62,200 nucleotides of DNA from Bacillota bacterium (GTDB lineage: Bacteria; Bacillota; Clostridia; Christensenellales; SZUA-584): assembly GCA_023428025.1 (NCBI GenBank), contig JAEYZN010000046.1, positions 1 to 62,200 of the forward strand, read 5' to 3'. The notes under the pieces were generated by a model, which had not been told where the DNA came from, searched no databases, and worked only from the letters and a program-made list of their open reading frames with translations. Positions 42,654 through 54,254 of this stretch are shown one piece after another. How positions within the stretch are numbered: the first letter of the stretch is position 1; each line of letters starts with the position of its first letter. A program made the position numbers and the translations under genes.

Positions 42654-42733
42654 ATATAGTATCAGCTTCAAACGCCATCCCATGGGCATCAGCATATAGT
42701 ATCAGCTTCAAACGCCAACCCATGGGCATCAGC
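42654..42733. repeat. Tandem 2 x 40-bp direct repeat
   Basis: Copies 42654-42693 and 42694-42733 match at 39 of 40 positions (T/A difference). Each ends in GGGCATCAGC, whose inverse GCTGATGCCC lies at 42625-42634. The repeat is in a 474-bp gene-free region (42440-42913) between two leftward genes. It could be a regulatory array or a trace of a mobile element; no coding remnant is seen. Confidence 0.8.
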
Positions 42734-42844
42734 GGCGGTGAGATGGTACTCCCGGCGTGTCAGTGATCAAAAGACGGATAAGGTGATACCGGCAGTCGCC
42801 GCGCTGAGGTTTTAATCTGTATATCCTGTATATCGACCAGCCAG

Positions 42845-42878
42845 AAAAACAGGGAAGAGCTGTCGGGCACTCTTCCCT
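42845..42878 (-). terminator. Terminator of the SleB-like gene
   Basis: CTCTTCCCT and AGGGAAGAG arms (42870-42878 and 42851-42859) pair over 9 bp; on the minus strand the stem is followed by GTTTTTC. Confidence 0.7.
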
Positions 42879-42913
42879 TGATTTTGCTTTTTTTGATTGT
42901 CCCGTATGGCCTT

Positions 42914-43555
42914 TTACGCGCAATAAAAGCTGTGGTTGCCGATGCGGCCGTAGTAGTCGAAGTTGCGCCACTTTTTGCTCTGGGACACCCGGAAATAATA
43001 CATATCGTCCGGAAAGGCGTTGTCCTGGTCGATCGCCACATTCACCGCGGCCATGCACTCGTCGTTATAACGCCCGGAAACCGCGAACTGCCGGCGGGCG
43101 AACACAACGCGTTTCACCGTGCCGCCAAAGCGGCCGCTCTCAAAACGGTTGAGCACCACAGCCGCGACGGCCACCTTGCCCTCGAACCCTTCGCCCCGTG
43201 CTTCCGCATAAACCACGCGGGCGACAAACGCCTTTTCTTCCTCGCTATATACATAGGAAGGATCCTTCACCTCAGACAGCATTTCTCCGAAGGTGTCCGC
43301 ATCCACATCCGGTACGGCGGCTTCAGCGGTGTCCGCAAATGCGGCGCGCAGCCAGTCGTGACGCGGGGCCCCTTTAACATGGGCCACAATTTGGTGCGGC
43401 GCTCCATTGACAGCCCGTACGGGCATTTCAATAAGCGTGCTGGGATTGAGCGCATCTGTTTCGCTGATCACATCGCTGGCCGAACCGGCTGCTGTGCACA
43501 AAGCGATCAGAAACACCCCAATCACAGACAATATCCTCAGTATTCTGTTCTTCAA
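42914..43555 (-). CDS. SleB-like cell-wall hydrolase
   Basis: A 213-residue protein. UUG 43555 is chosen: it has GAGGAAAGG 7 nt upstream and starts a good signal peptide (MKNRILRILSVIGVFLIALC). The C-terminal Hydrolase_2 domain has ARVVYAEARGEGFEGKVAVAAVVLNR with the catalytic Glu, and ends in NHSFYCA. SleB-type enzymes are lytic transglycosylases used for spore cortex breakdown or wall turnover. No peptidoglycan-binding repeat is present, unlike Bacillus SleB. Confidence 0.88.
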   Translation of the reverse strand: MKNRILRILSVIGVFLIALCTAAGSASDVISETDALNPSTLIEMPVRAVNGAPHQIVAHVKGAPRHDWLRAAFADTAEAAVPDVDADTFGEMLSEVKDPSYVYSEEEKAFVARVVYAEARGEGFEGKVAVAAVVLNRFESGRFGGTVKRVVFARRQFAVSGRYNDECMAAVNVAIDQDNAFPDDMYYFRVSQSKKWRNFDYYGRIGNHSFYCA

Positions 43556-44081
43556 ACTTATAACCTTTCCTCTTTCTAAGAAATATATGGCAAGCGGATG
43601 AACCACTGTACTAACACTCTTTTACGGATCAAAACTGCTGCCAGATGGCTCAAAAACCACTATTATCAACAGTATTCTTCCACATAGTTACCCAATATAT
43701 AACAAACATCTGGAGTTGTCAAATCATAATGCTTCTTTTTCTTAAAAACGAACGTTTTTTGACAAAGAAACTGGATTTAATGGGTAAGAAGAGAGGAAAT
43801 TATTTTATAATGCTACAAAAAAAGATCCCCTGCAAAAAGCCGGGGCGAAGACTGTTATAGGAGGCTGATTTTGGTTGAGGTTGCTGCGATTTCATTAGAT
43901 ATATAAGCCGATTTTGCATGGCTGAAACATTTTTCTCGCCCAAACTGCAAGAAAAACCCCGTATAAGCCTTATTATACTAAAAAATTGCCCTAAATCAGC
44001 TGAAAAGGTCATAATCAATATAAAATTATTGTTAAATAACACATGCCTCATGACGATATAACTTATGAGGTGACTTTAAGC
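43556..44081. other. AT-rich intergenic region upstream of the SpoIID-like gene
   Basis: This stretch is much more AT-rich than its surroundings. It contains a hairpin AAAACG-AA-CGTTTT near 43745-43760 and two possible C/G hairpins near 43826-43845, but no gene that I trust. It should hold the divergent promoters for the SleB- and SpoIID-like genes; I could not define them. Confidence 0.4.
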
Positions 44082-46736
44082 TTGGATAAAACAATACAAA
44101 GGATGCTGCGCCGTATACTGGCGGGGCTGGTCATCGCGGCGGTTATGGCCACGATCATGGCCGTGCAGCTGGGCGGAACAGCCGCATCCGACAATTCAAT
44201 CGTACGCGTCAAGCTTTCGATCGGGGGGGCGTCGCTTAATTTTTCATTAAACGGCAACTACGGCATTGAGGCGGATTCATCCATAAGCCTGTCTTCCGGG
44301 TCATACACCGCCAAGATCGAAAACGGAGTGGTCAAGCTCTATCAGGGCAGCGCCTTGGTGTGCTCGGGAAGCAGCATCAAGGTGGTGGAACGCGCACCTT
44401 CATCCAGCTATAATTATGCTTCGATCAAGACGACCACTTACGGGACGAACAACTATCGCGGCGATATCCAGTTTACGGTAAGCGGCGGCTCGCTGATGGT
44501 GGTCAATCACATCTATCTGGAGTACTATCTGTACGGCGTGGTGCCGCACGAAATGAGCAATTCGTGGCCGCTGGAGGCGTTGAAAGCGCAGGCGGTGGCT
44601 GCGCGCACCTATGCGGTGCGGTATATGGGCGGCGGTACATACGATTTGCTGGACACATCCGCCAGCCAAGTCTACAAGGGTTATAATCCTTCCTACAGCA
44701 CCGCGATCAGGGCGGTGGACGAAACCTCCAGGCAGGTGCTGGTGAGCGGCGGCAGCCTCGTGCAGACATTTTACGCCGCCTCTAACGGCGGGTATACCGA
44801 TATCCCGCAGCACGTATGGTCTGCCAGCGCCACGTTGCTTCCCTATCATGTGGTGCAGCCCGACCCGTTTGACACGCAGAACACATGGAGCGTGCAGGAA
44901 GTGCTGATATTCCCAAAAACTCTGTCGGACTCGAGCGGTATCGGCTATCAGGTGATGAAGGACGGGTCTATGGTGGCGGGCTCGGGTTCGCAGATCAGCA
45001 ACGCAACGCGCTATATGAAGATAATGGCGCTGCCTGCGGTCAAGGCCAAAGGATATGTCGCCGACGTGACGTCGGACATTCAGATACTGGGATTCGACCG
45101 TATACTGCCGCACACCTATGAGGGCAACCATGGCCTGAAGGACTACACCGGGCAGTCCAACTGCATTGCTTTTTACAAAGCGGATGTGACGATGCGGGTG
45201 AAGGCTGTCCGCAGGACGACGGATCAGGAGAGAGCGGCCACCGGGAAGGACTATATTGAGGAGCCGGTAACGGTGACGTTCACGATCGATATGCACGAGC
45301 TGGACAAGTCCGGCGGGCTGTATCAGGCGTTCACCAACACCAGCCTGCGCCTGTTTGTGGTGGAGGAGACGGGTTCCGGCTGGAATCTGTATCACCGGCG
45401 GTATGGGCATGGCGTGGGCCTGTCTCAGCGCGGCGCGCAGCAGAGAGCCAAGGCCGGGCAGTCCTTTGCCGATATACTGACGTTCTATTACCCGAACACT
45501 TCGTTTCAGACGCTGAATATCTCGCCTCCCGGACTTCAGCCGCCTTCCGGGCAAGGCAATACGAACGCGCTCATCATCAACTGCGTGAACTACGTGAACG
45601 TGCGCAGCACGCCCGACACCAAGTACGCGGCGATCGGAAAGGCGCTGGCCGGGTCACGCATCACCGTGACACAGGCGAACGTGGTGGCGGGTTGGCACAA
45701 GATCGATTTTGGCGGTATGGAGGCCTACATCTCTGCTGACTATGTGCAGCTTGATCCGGCCGCCGCGCCGACGCCGGTACCCAGTGAGACGGCCACATTG
45801 CCGCCGCTGCCCACAGAGTCCACAGAGCCGACTCCGGTCCCCGGTGAGACGGCCACGCCGGCGCCGACCGACGGCGCGCCGCCGACGCCTTGCCCGCCGC
45901 CGACGCCAACCGGGGAGACGCCGGTGATCAAACAGACCGGCAAGGTGACAGCCAGCGTGGTCAACATCCGAAGCGGGCCGGGCACGAATTACGATATTCT
46001 GGGCAGCTACGGCAGGAACGACACGGTATGCGTCGTGGAGCCGGGCGCCAAGGGTGGATGGCACCACGTGCTGTACGGCGGAAGATCGGCATGGCTGTTT
46101 GCGGACTATGTAAGCCTCACAAACCCCGTAACGGGCGTGATCACCGCATCGGTGCTGAATGTGCGCAGCGGGCCCACAACAGCAGACGGAATTATTGGCA
46201 ACCTGAAAAAGAGCAACAAGGTGGAAATCATCCAGCAAAACGCCACGGCCGAATGGCACAAGATATTGTTCAACGGCGTGGAGGCCTATGTGCATGCCAG
46301 CTATGTGACGTTAAACGCCGCTCAAACGCCCGCCGTCACGCCCCCTCCGGCGGCCAGCACGGCCTATGCGAACGTCAACGCGTCGGCGCTGAATTTCAGA
46401 AAGGCCGCGTCTCTGACCGGGGCTATCATCAAGACGCTGTCCCGCGGAGATGTGGTGCAGGTGCTGGAGAATGGGCCGGAATGGTGTAAGGTCAAATACG
46501 GCGGTGTCACCGGATACATGTATACGCAGTATCTGAAAACGTCCACCGGCAAATATGGCCAGGTGAACGCCAGCGTGTTGAATGTGCGCAGCGGGTCGTC
46601 CACATCCACCTCGGTATTGGGCAAGCTTTCCAAAGGTGAGACGGTGGAAATACTGGCCGAAGGGTCTGGCTGGCACAAGATCCGCTACAAGTCTTCCACC
46701 GCGTATGTTTATGCGGCTTATATTAAGATCACGTAA
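44082..46736 (+). CDS. SpoIID/LytB-domain protein with five SH3b repeats
   Basis: Start UUG 44082 follows GAGGTGA; AUG 44043 lacks a ribosome site. The 884-residue product has a signal-anchor (about 10-35), a SpoIID lytic-transglycosylase domain (PHEMSNSWPLEALKAQAVAARTYA with the catalytic Glu; RYGHGVGLSQRGA), then bacterial SH3 repeats at roughly 500-560, 630-690, 690-750, 765-825 and 825-884. A Pro/Thr-rich linker separates the first and second repeats. SpoIID cuts glycan strands during engulfment. Standard SpoIID is about 340 residues, so this version is more than twice as long and probably binds peptidoglycan through its repeats. Confidence 0.9.
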   Translation: MDKTIQRMLRRILAGLVIAAVMATIMAVQLGGTAASDNSIVRVKLSIGGASLNFSLNGNYGIEADSSISLSSGSYTAKIENGVVKLYQGSALVCSGSSIKVVERAPSSSYNYASIKTTTYGTNNYRGDIQFTVSGGSLMVVNHIYLEYYLYGVVPHEMSNSWPLEALKAQAVAARTYAVRYMGGGTYDLLDTSASQVYKGYNPSYSTAIRAVDETSRQVLVSGGSLVQTFYAASNGGYTDIPQHVWSASATLLPYHVVQPDPFDTQNTWSVQEVLIFPKTLSDSSGIGYQVMKDGSMVAGSGSQISNATRYMKIMALPAVKAKGYVADVTSDIQILGFDRILPHTYEGNHGLKDYTGQSNCIAFYKADVTMRVKAVRRTTDQERAATGKDYIEEPVTVTFTIDMHELDKSGGLYQAFTNTSLRLFVVEETGSGWNLYHRRYGHGVGLSQRGAQQRAKAGQSFADILTFYYPNTSFQTLNISPPGLQPPSGQGNTNALIINCVNYVNVRSTPDTKYAAIGKALAGSRITVTQANVVAGWHKIDFGGMEAYISADYVQLDPAAAPTPVPSETATLPPLPTESTEPTPVPGETATPAPTDGAPPTPCPPPTPTGETPVIKQTGKVTASVVNIRSGPGTNYDILGSYGRNDTVCVVEPGAKGGWHHVLYGGRSAWLFADYVSLTNPVTGVITASVLNVRSGPTTADGIIGNLKKSNKVEIIQQNATAEWHKILFNGVEAYVHASYVTLNAAQTPAVTPPPAASTAYANVNASALNFRKAASLTGAIIKTLSRGDVVQVLENGPEWCKVKYGGVTGYMYTQYLKTSTGKYGQVNASVLNVRSGSSTSTSVLGKLSKGETVEILAEGSGWHKIRYKSSTAYVYAAYIKIT

Positions 46737-46744
46737 AGACAATG

Positions 46745-46777
46745 AAAAAAAGGAGCGCAAGTATGTGCTCTTTTTTT
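46745..46777 (+). terminator. Terminator of the SpoIID-like gene
   Basis: A-run plus GGAGC pairs with GCTC plus T-run (one bulged G), giving about 11 bp ending in TTTTTTT. Confidence 0.75.
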
Positions 46778-46802
46778 ATACAAAACGCTCTGTCAAGAAG
46801 GG

Positions 46803-46914
46803 TTATCCACAAACTAAAAATTTTCCATACAAGTGTGGACAAGCTCTTGAAATGGGCTGATTTGCACAGTTATCCACCGGATTGAAGCAGTTATCCACAG
46901 AGAATGGTGGATAA
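46803..46914. other. Cluster of five DnaA boxes
   Basis: Boxes: TTATCCACA 46803-46811 (+), TGTGGACAA 46834-46842 (-), TTATCCACC 46870-46878 (+), TTATCCACA 46891-46899 (+) and GGTGGATAA 46906-46914 (-). Two are perfect consensus R-boxes and the rest differ by one base. They span 112 bp and are followed by an AT-rich stretch (46915-47060) that could melt. dnaA, dnaN and rpmH are not nearby. It may be a replication origin part, a DnaA titration site or a DARS-like element. Confidence 0.75.
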
Positions 46915-47146
46915 CTCAGTGTTGAACAATGATGTATAACATATGAATATATATGCATCGTGTACTGCGGAAATGGAAATGAAGACCAATATACTTAATC
47001 AATACCATTGTTAACAAGAGCTTTACAAACCATAATTAAGAGTTCGATCAGCCAAAAAATGACCCGCGACAAACGCTTACGTGACAGAAAAATTGTATGG
47101 TGCTGACGGCCCCTCTCCGATAATTTTTAAACAAAATATTATGAAC

Positions 47147-49651
47147 TTATTTTTTGATCGGGATTATGATACCTCCGTCGAGAGCGTTAATTTCACAGGG
47201 ATACTCAGGATTAATCGTCTCATTCCCAGATTGATCTGTGTAAAAAATCTTTAAGCTGAAGAGCCATGCCGGTACCATCCAAACCTTATAAGGATCGTCC
47301 TTCGCGGGGATCTGGCTCGCGCGAAGCTGCACGTCGGTAATTTGGATATAAATCGCATCTTTTATTGTCTGGCCGTTCGGTCCCTTGTAAATGGGATAAT
47401 TATAAGAGAGGTAGTCGGCAAGACGGCGGGTGATTTCGCTGAAAGGCAGAAGATTTGTGTTGGATGCCACCGTCTCCACCTCCTTCGCCATGCTCATCCA
47501 GTCAAATTTGAGTATTTTACCGTTGCTTACAAATATCTCAGCGGCTTCAACGCGGAAAGGAGGCGTGTATTGCGGAAGATCTCCGGCGGTCATGCCGCCA
47601 TAGTTTCTTCGATATCCCACCAACTGGTCCGCCGTGCGCACAAAGGATATATAGTATCCGCCCTGAGCTTTGGATATATCCCCTGAGAATTCATCCCATT
47701 CCTGGGGCTGTCGAGGCGCCCATACGCCCTTCTCAATCGTGGCAAGCTTCATATCGACGACGCCGAGATCATCCAGGGCTTTTTGCGCGGTTGCCAGCGC
47801 TTGGTCGGGCGTTTCTGTGATATTGTCTATAATGCCGTAAAGATCATTGAAATACTCATTCTCGGTTTCTGAAAATGCTTCAATAATGAATCGGAAACCT
47901 TGATGCAGCTCTTTCAGATACTTCATATCACTTACCGACAGTATGCTCCCCGGATAAACGAACGAAAAACGGCTGGCTATACCGGCGGTGGAATCATACG
48001 TTGAAGCGAGGGTTTCAGGCTCAAACTCTTCGCCTGTTTCCGCAAACACATTTACGTATTTTTCTCCCTGCGGCTTTGAGAAGTCTACACCATAAGATTC
48101 CAGCACGTTCATGTATTCGGACTTGTGAGGCAGCGTTAAGGTTAAGTCTGTATAAACCTTTTCCGCTGTGTCCGGCGCCTGCTCGATCAATCCCCGAAGC
48201 TTCTCCGCCATCAGTTTGCGCATGTCCGCGGTGTACTCACCAAAGCTGCCTTCGCCGTGTTGTAGCTTCTTAAGCTGTATCAAGCCTTCAAATTTCGTCA
48301 TGGGCAGCGGCTTGTATAGCTTGCTGTCGCCGACGAAATACTGTATGAGCTCAGCCATGCGCTCCTGAGAGAACGGTGCTTGCTCCAGCTTGACGACAGG
48401 CGTGTTGGACAGGTTATCCGGTATATGGATGTCAACATCAGCCGCGATCTCAATGCGGTTGTTCTGTTGGTATAGCGTCTCCTCCCAATGTTTGGGCGCG
48501 TCCAGCTCCTTTATCTGACCTTCCGGCAGCGGCTCGGCGATCATTTCGGGCGATATCCCCTTGGCCCGGTTCACAACCGGCGGAATCTCCGGCGTGGGCT
48601 GGCAGGCCGTGGTGAAGCAGCAGAGCAGCAATACCGCCGCAAGCACCACAGACACCAGCTTGGCGCTGCGCTTTGTCCTGTACGCCATATACACCCCCTT
48701 AATTCTCCGCTCGGCGTTCTTTCTGCCTTGCGCCATGCCAAGCGCGATCTGCATATGCGGCGTGCGCCCGCTGAGGCTGAGTATCAATTCGGCGTAGCTG
48801 CGCCGGGAGGAAGGCCCTATGCGCTTGATGACCGCGCTGTCGCAGGCGGTCTCGATATCCTTGCGCATCTCATGAAACGCCGGCCACACAAACGGATTGA
48901 ACCAGTAGACGGCATTGAGCAGCGTCAGCAAAAGGCTCATCACATGGTCGCCGCGTTTTAGGTGCATGCACTCGTGGCGCAGGCAGTGCCTGATCTGCTC
49001 ATCGTTCATAAAGGCCAGCGCGTCCATGGGGATGAGGATGGTACGCGGAAAAAGCAGCGCAGGCGTGCCGTATTCATAAAGGCATTTGAGCCGAAGATTT
49101 GTCTTTATGCCCAGTTCAGCCCTGACCTCGCCAAGCAGCTCCAGCAGATACACGGGAGCGGGAGCGGATTTGAGTCGGACCTTGCGCAGCAGCAGGAAGA
49201 CCAGCACAGCGACATAGGCGAAACCCATTCCCGCACCCCCCAGCCATACGACAAGGACAATCTGTGGGGTGGTGAGCCGGACAGGATCAGATACGGGCAC
49301 GATATTCGCCGCGGGCTGAATAGATACCTGTGATGGGGATTCAGTTGGTTCCTGACGGCCAGTTTGTTCAGATAAGGCTGTTGCAGGAACCTCTGGTTCG
49401 AGGGAGCTGCCGGTGGCTGTGGCGTTGCCGAACTTTTCGATGACAGGCGCTGCTGGCGTTTGATAGGTAAAGATGTGCATAGGGGCTTCAAGGGTGACGG
49501 GAATGAGAAGCCGGAGGAGAAACAGGCCCCATATGGCAAAGTGCAGAAAGGGTGACATCTTATTCTTGAAGCATTTCTTTATCAGCATGGTGGCGGCGAA
49601 TATGATGCCGGAATAGATACAAAGCTCAAGCAGCACATTCAAAAAATCCAT
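47147..49651 (-). CDS. BlaR1/MecR1-type M56 metallopeptidase sensor with large C-terminal domain
   Basis: An 834-residue protein. N-terminal part: four or more membrane segments and the M56 zinc motif HECMH (about nt 48955-48970, in LRHECMHLKRGD). After a hydrophobic segment near residue 345 there is a lipobox-like TTACQPTP, then a long extracytoplasmic domain (about 360-834) that is not a penicillin-binding domain; it resembles the DUF6034-type lipoprotein region, tentatively. Such sensors cleave the BlaI repressor upon signal. AAGGAGGGG within the blaI end provides its ribosome site. Confidence 0.85.
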   Translation of the reverse strand: MDFLNVLLELCIYSGIIFAATMLIKKCFKNKMSPFLHFAIWGLFLLRLLIPVTLEAPMHIFTYQTPAAPVIEKFGNATATGSSLEPEVPATALSEQTGRQEPTESPSQVSIQPAANIVPVSDPVRLTTPQIVLVVWLGGAGMGFAYVAVLVFLLLRKVRLKSAPAPVYLLELLGEVRAELGIKTNLRLKCLYEYGTPALLFPRTILIPMDALAFMNDEQIRHCLRHECMHLKRGDHVMSLLLTLLNAVYWFNPFVWPAFHEMRKDIETACDSAVIKRIGPSSRRSYAELILSLSGRTPHMQIALGMAQGRKNAERRIKGVYMAYRTKRSAKLVSVVLAAVLLLCCFTTACQPTPEIPPVVNRAKGISPEMIAEPLPEGQIKELDAPKHWEETLYQQNNRIEIAADVDIHIPDNLSNTPVVKLEQAPFSQERMAELIQYFVGDSKLYKPLPMTKFEGLIQLKKLQHGEGSFGEYTADMRKLMAEKLRGLIEQAPDTAEKVYTDLTLTLPHKSEYMNVLESYGVDFSKPQGEKYVNVFAETGEEFEPETLASTYDSTAGIASRFSFVYPGSILSVSDMKYLKELHQGFRFIIEAFSETENEYFNDLYGIIDNITETPDQALATAQKALDDLGVVDMKLATIEKGVWAPRQPQEWDEFSGDISKAQGGYYISFVRTADQLVGYRRNYGGMTAGDLPQYTPPFRVEAAEIFVSNGKILKFDWMSMAKEVETVASNTNLLPFSEITRRLADYLSYNYPIYKGPNGQTIKDAIYIQITDVQLRASQIPAKDDPYKVWMVPAWLFSLKIFYTDQSGNETINPEYPCEINALDGGIIIPIKK

Positions 49652-49653
49652 GC

Positions 49654-50022
49654 TTACCCCTCCTTGTCTATCCGGTCGATCAGACCGCGCAGCTCGTCTT
49701 TATCCTGCTCAGTTAAACCGCTTTGCTGGATCATGCTGGCCAGCAGCAGGCGCGCGCTTTGCCCGGTGAGCTTGGAGAGAATGTACCGGCTTTCGTTTTC
49801 GATACAGTCCTCGCGCTTGAGCTTCGGGTAATAGCAGCGGTTGCCGCTTATCGTGTCGAAGCCGATGTATCCTTTGTCCGTCATCCGCTTGAGATATGTC
49901 AGATAGCTGGAGCTGTTCCAGTCCACCATGGTTTTCATCTTGTCCATGATCTGAGACAGAAACAGGGGGGAGGCGTTCCACAATGTCTCCATAATGATCC
50001 ATTCCTGTTTGGTGAGCGCCAT
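49654..50022 (-). CDS. BlaI/MecI-family repressor
   Basis: A 122-residue protein. Winged HTH typical of Penicillinase_R: LTKQEWIIMETLWNASPLFLSQIMDKMK...WNSSSYLTYLKRMTDKGYI, with the C-terminal dimerisation and protease-cleavage region. It should bind the TACAATTGTA dyad upstream and be inactivated by the M56 protease encoded 2 bp downstream. No beta-lactamase gene is nearby, so the regulated target is unknown. Confidence 0.92.
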   Translation of the reverse strand: MALTKQEWIIMETLWNASPLFLSQIMDKMKTMVDWNSSSYLTYLKRMTDKGYIGFDTISGNRCYYPKLKREDCIENESRYILSKLTGQSARLLLASMIQQSGLTEQDKDELRGLIDRIDKEG

Positions 50023-50058
50023 ATGACACCTCCTATATCGATACTAGAATATTATATA

Positions 50059-50072
50059 TTTACAATTGTAGA
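50059..50072. promoter_or_regulatory. BlaI-type operator
   Basis: TACAATTGTA (50061-50070) is a perfect palindrome matching the BlaI half-site TACA...TGTA, 38 bp upstream of blaI. It implies autoregulation. A second AT-rich repeat (CTAGAATATTATATA) is next to it. Confidence 0.6.
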
Positions 50073-50175
50073 TTATAAAAAGCATCATGTCAATATAATA
50101 TTTAAATAAATATACAAAATTTTAACATGCAATCTCCTATGACATTATTATGTCTCCTTTAATCGCTTGGAGGAA

Positions 50176-50210
50176 CAAAAGAAGGCCGATGCGCACCGCA
50201 CCGGCCTTCT
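50176..50210 (-). terminator. Terminator of ileS
   Basis: On the minus strand AGAAGGCCG (50210-50202) pairs with CGGCCTTCT (50188-50180), followed by TTTG. It closes the ileS transcript. Confidence 0.7.
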
Positions 50211-50224
50211 CCGTTTCGCTTGCA

Positions 50225-53335
<3,111 letters not shown>

Positions 53336-53373
53336 GTTTCGTCTCCTTGTTGGGCCTCAAAAGGCCGTATAAA

Positions 53374-53670
53374 TAAAAAAGCGCCCTGCCCGCCTGGGGC
53401 AAAAGACGCACGTCTTCCACGGTACCACCCAAAGCATGCCTGAAAGACATCAGACATATCTTTTGCGCGCGGTAACGGGCGCGGCGCGTTCCGGCTTACA
53501 CGAAGCATTCTTTCGGCCGGAAGGCTGACAGGTGATGACACGTTTACCGCCGCTGTCGGGGCTTTCACCGAACCCCCGCTCGCTGTGCCGGGCCTTTAAA
53601 CCGCCGTGTCCTGCGTCGAAGCCATAAAACCATACCCCAAAACCATTGTTTTTGGGAGCTACAGTTACAT
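53374..53670 (-). promoter_or_regulatory. T-box riboswitch leader of ileS
   Basis: On the minus strand, GGGTGGTACCGTGG (53430-53417) is the T-box core. Upstream lies a stem-I part with GGGGTTCGGTGAAAGCCCC (around 53575-53557). A candidate Ile specifier ATC is at 53536-53534. Downstream, a GCGTC...GGCGC terminator stem (53412-53381) is followed by TTTTTT. Uncharged tRNA-Ile would favour the antiterminator. Confidence 0.88.
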
Positions 53671-53760
53671 TTTCCTATTATAATCGTAAAAAAAGCGTTT
53701 GTAAAGAACGAGGTTTATCTGTTGAAAGTCCTGATATAATGCAGATATGGAGGTGCGGAT

Positions 53761-54210
53761 ATGGATGCGACGATCAAAATACTGGCGATCAGCGAACTTT
53801 ACCGAATTGAGCTGCTGTGGGAAAAGCTGCGGCTGCAGCATCTGGCGCTGTCGCCGCATTTCAAGGAGTATTTTGCGCAGCTGAGGTTTGAGACGCGCTG
53901 TGAAAAATTCCGCTCGATGCCCGAACAGGACGTGTATATCGTCGCCGCGGAGGATGAAGACGGCGCTTTGGTGGGATATTGCATCTGCTCGGCCCAGGGT
54001 GAAACGGGCGAGCTGGAATCGATCTATGTGGAGCCGGAATACCGGGGACAGCACACGGGATACAGGCTGGCCTCGGACGGCGTCGAGTGGATGAGACGCA
54101 AGGGCTGCCGCCACATCGATGTGCTGGTCGCGGAAGGAAACGAAGATGTATTTCCCTTTTACGAGCGGCTGGGCTTTCGGGCCCGGGGTACAGTGCTGCG
54201 GATAAAATAA
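53761..54210 (+). CDS. GNAT-family N-acetyltransferase
   Basis: A 149-residue protein; GGAGGT precedes the AUG. The acetyl-CoA-binding signature is YVEPEYRGQHTGYRLASDGVEWM, and the last part FYERLGFRARG is the usual GNAT ending. Substrate unknown. It is a single-gene unit bounded by ileS T-box DNA and a strong hairpin. Confidence 0.9.
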   Translation: MDATIKILAISELYRIELLWEKLRLQHLALSPHFKEYFAQLRFETRCEKFRSMPEQDVYIVAAEDEDGALVGYCICSAQGETGELESIYVEPEYRGQHTGYRLASDGVEWMRRKGCRHIDVLVAEGNEDVFPFYERLGFRARGTVLRIK

Positions 54211-54211
54211 A

Positions 54212-54241
54212 CGCGGCCTTCCCGGGCTTAAGAAGGCCGCG
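54212..54241. terminator. Bidirectional hairpin between GNAT and lipoprotein genes
   Basis: CGCGGCCTTC and GAAGGCCGCG form a perfect 10-bp stem. It separates two convergent genes by 44 bp. Confidence 0.65.
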
Positions 54242-54254
54242 CTTGAAATAGCCG

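Noticed and set aside
43859..43906. 11-residue peptide after AGGAGG (UUG start)
   Set aside because: Ribosome site is good, but the peptide is very short, has no downstream attenuator and lies about 175 bp from the SpoIID-like start.
46803..46914. Calling the DnaA-box cluster the chromosomal origin
   Set aside because: Replication genes are absent nearby and skew cannot be judged from this window; only the cluster itself is claimed.
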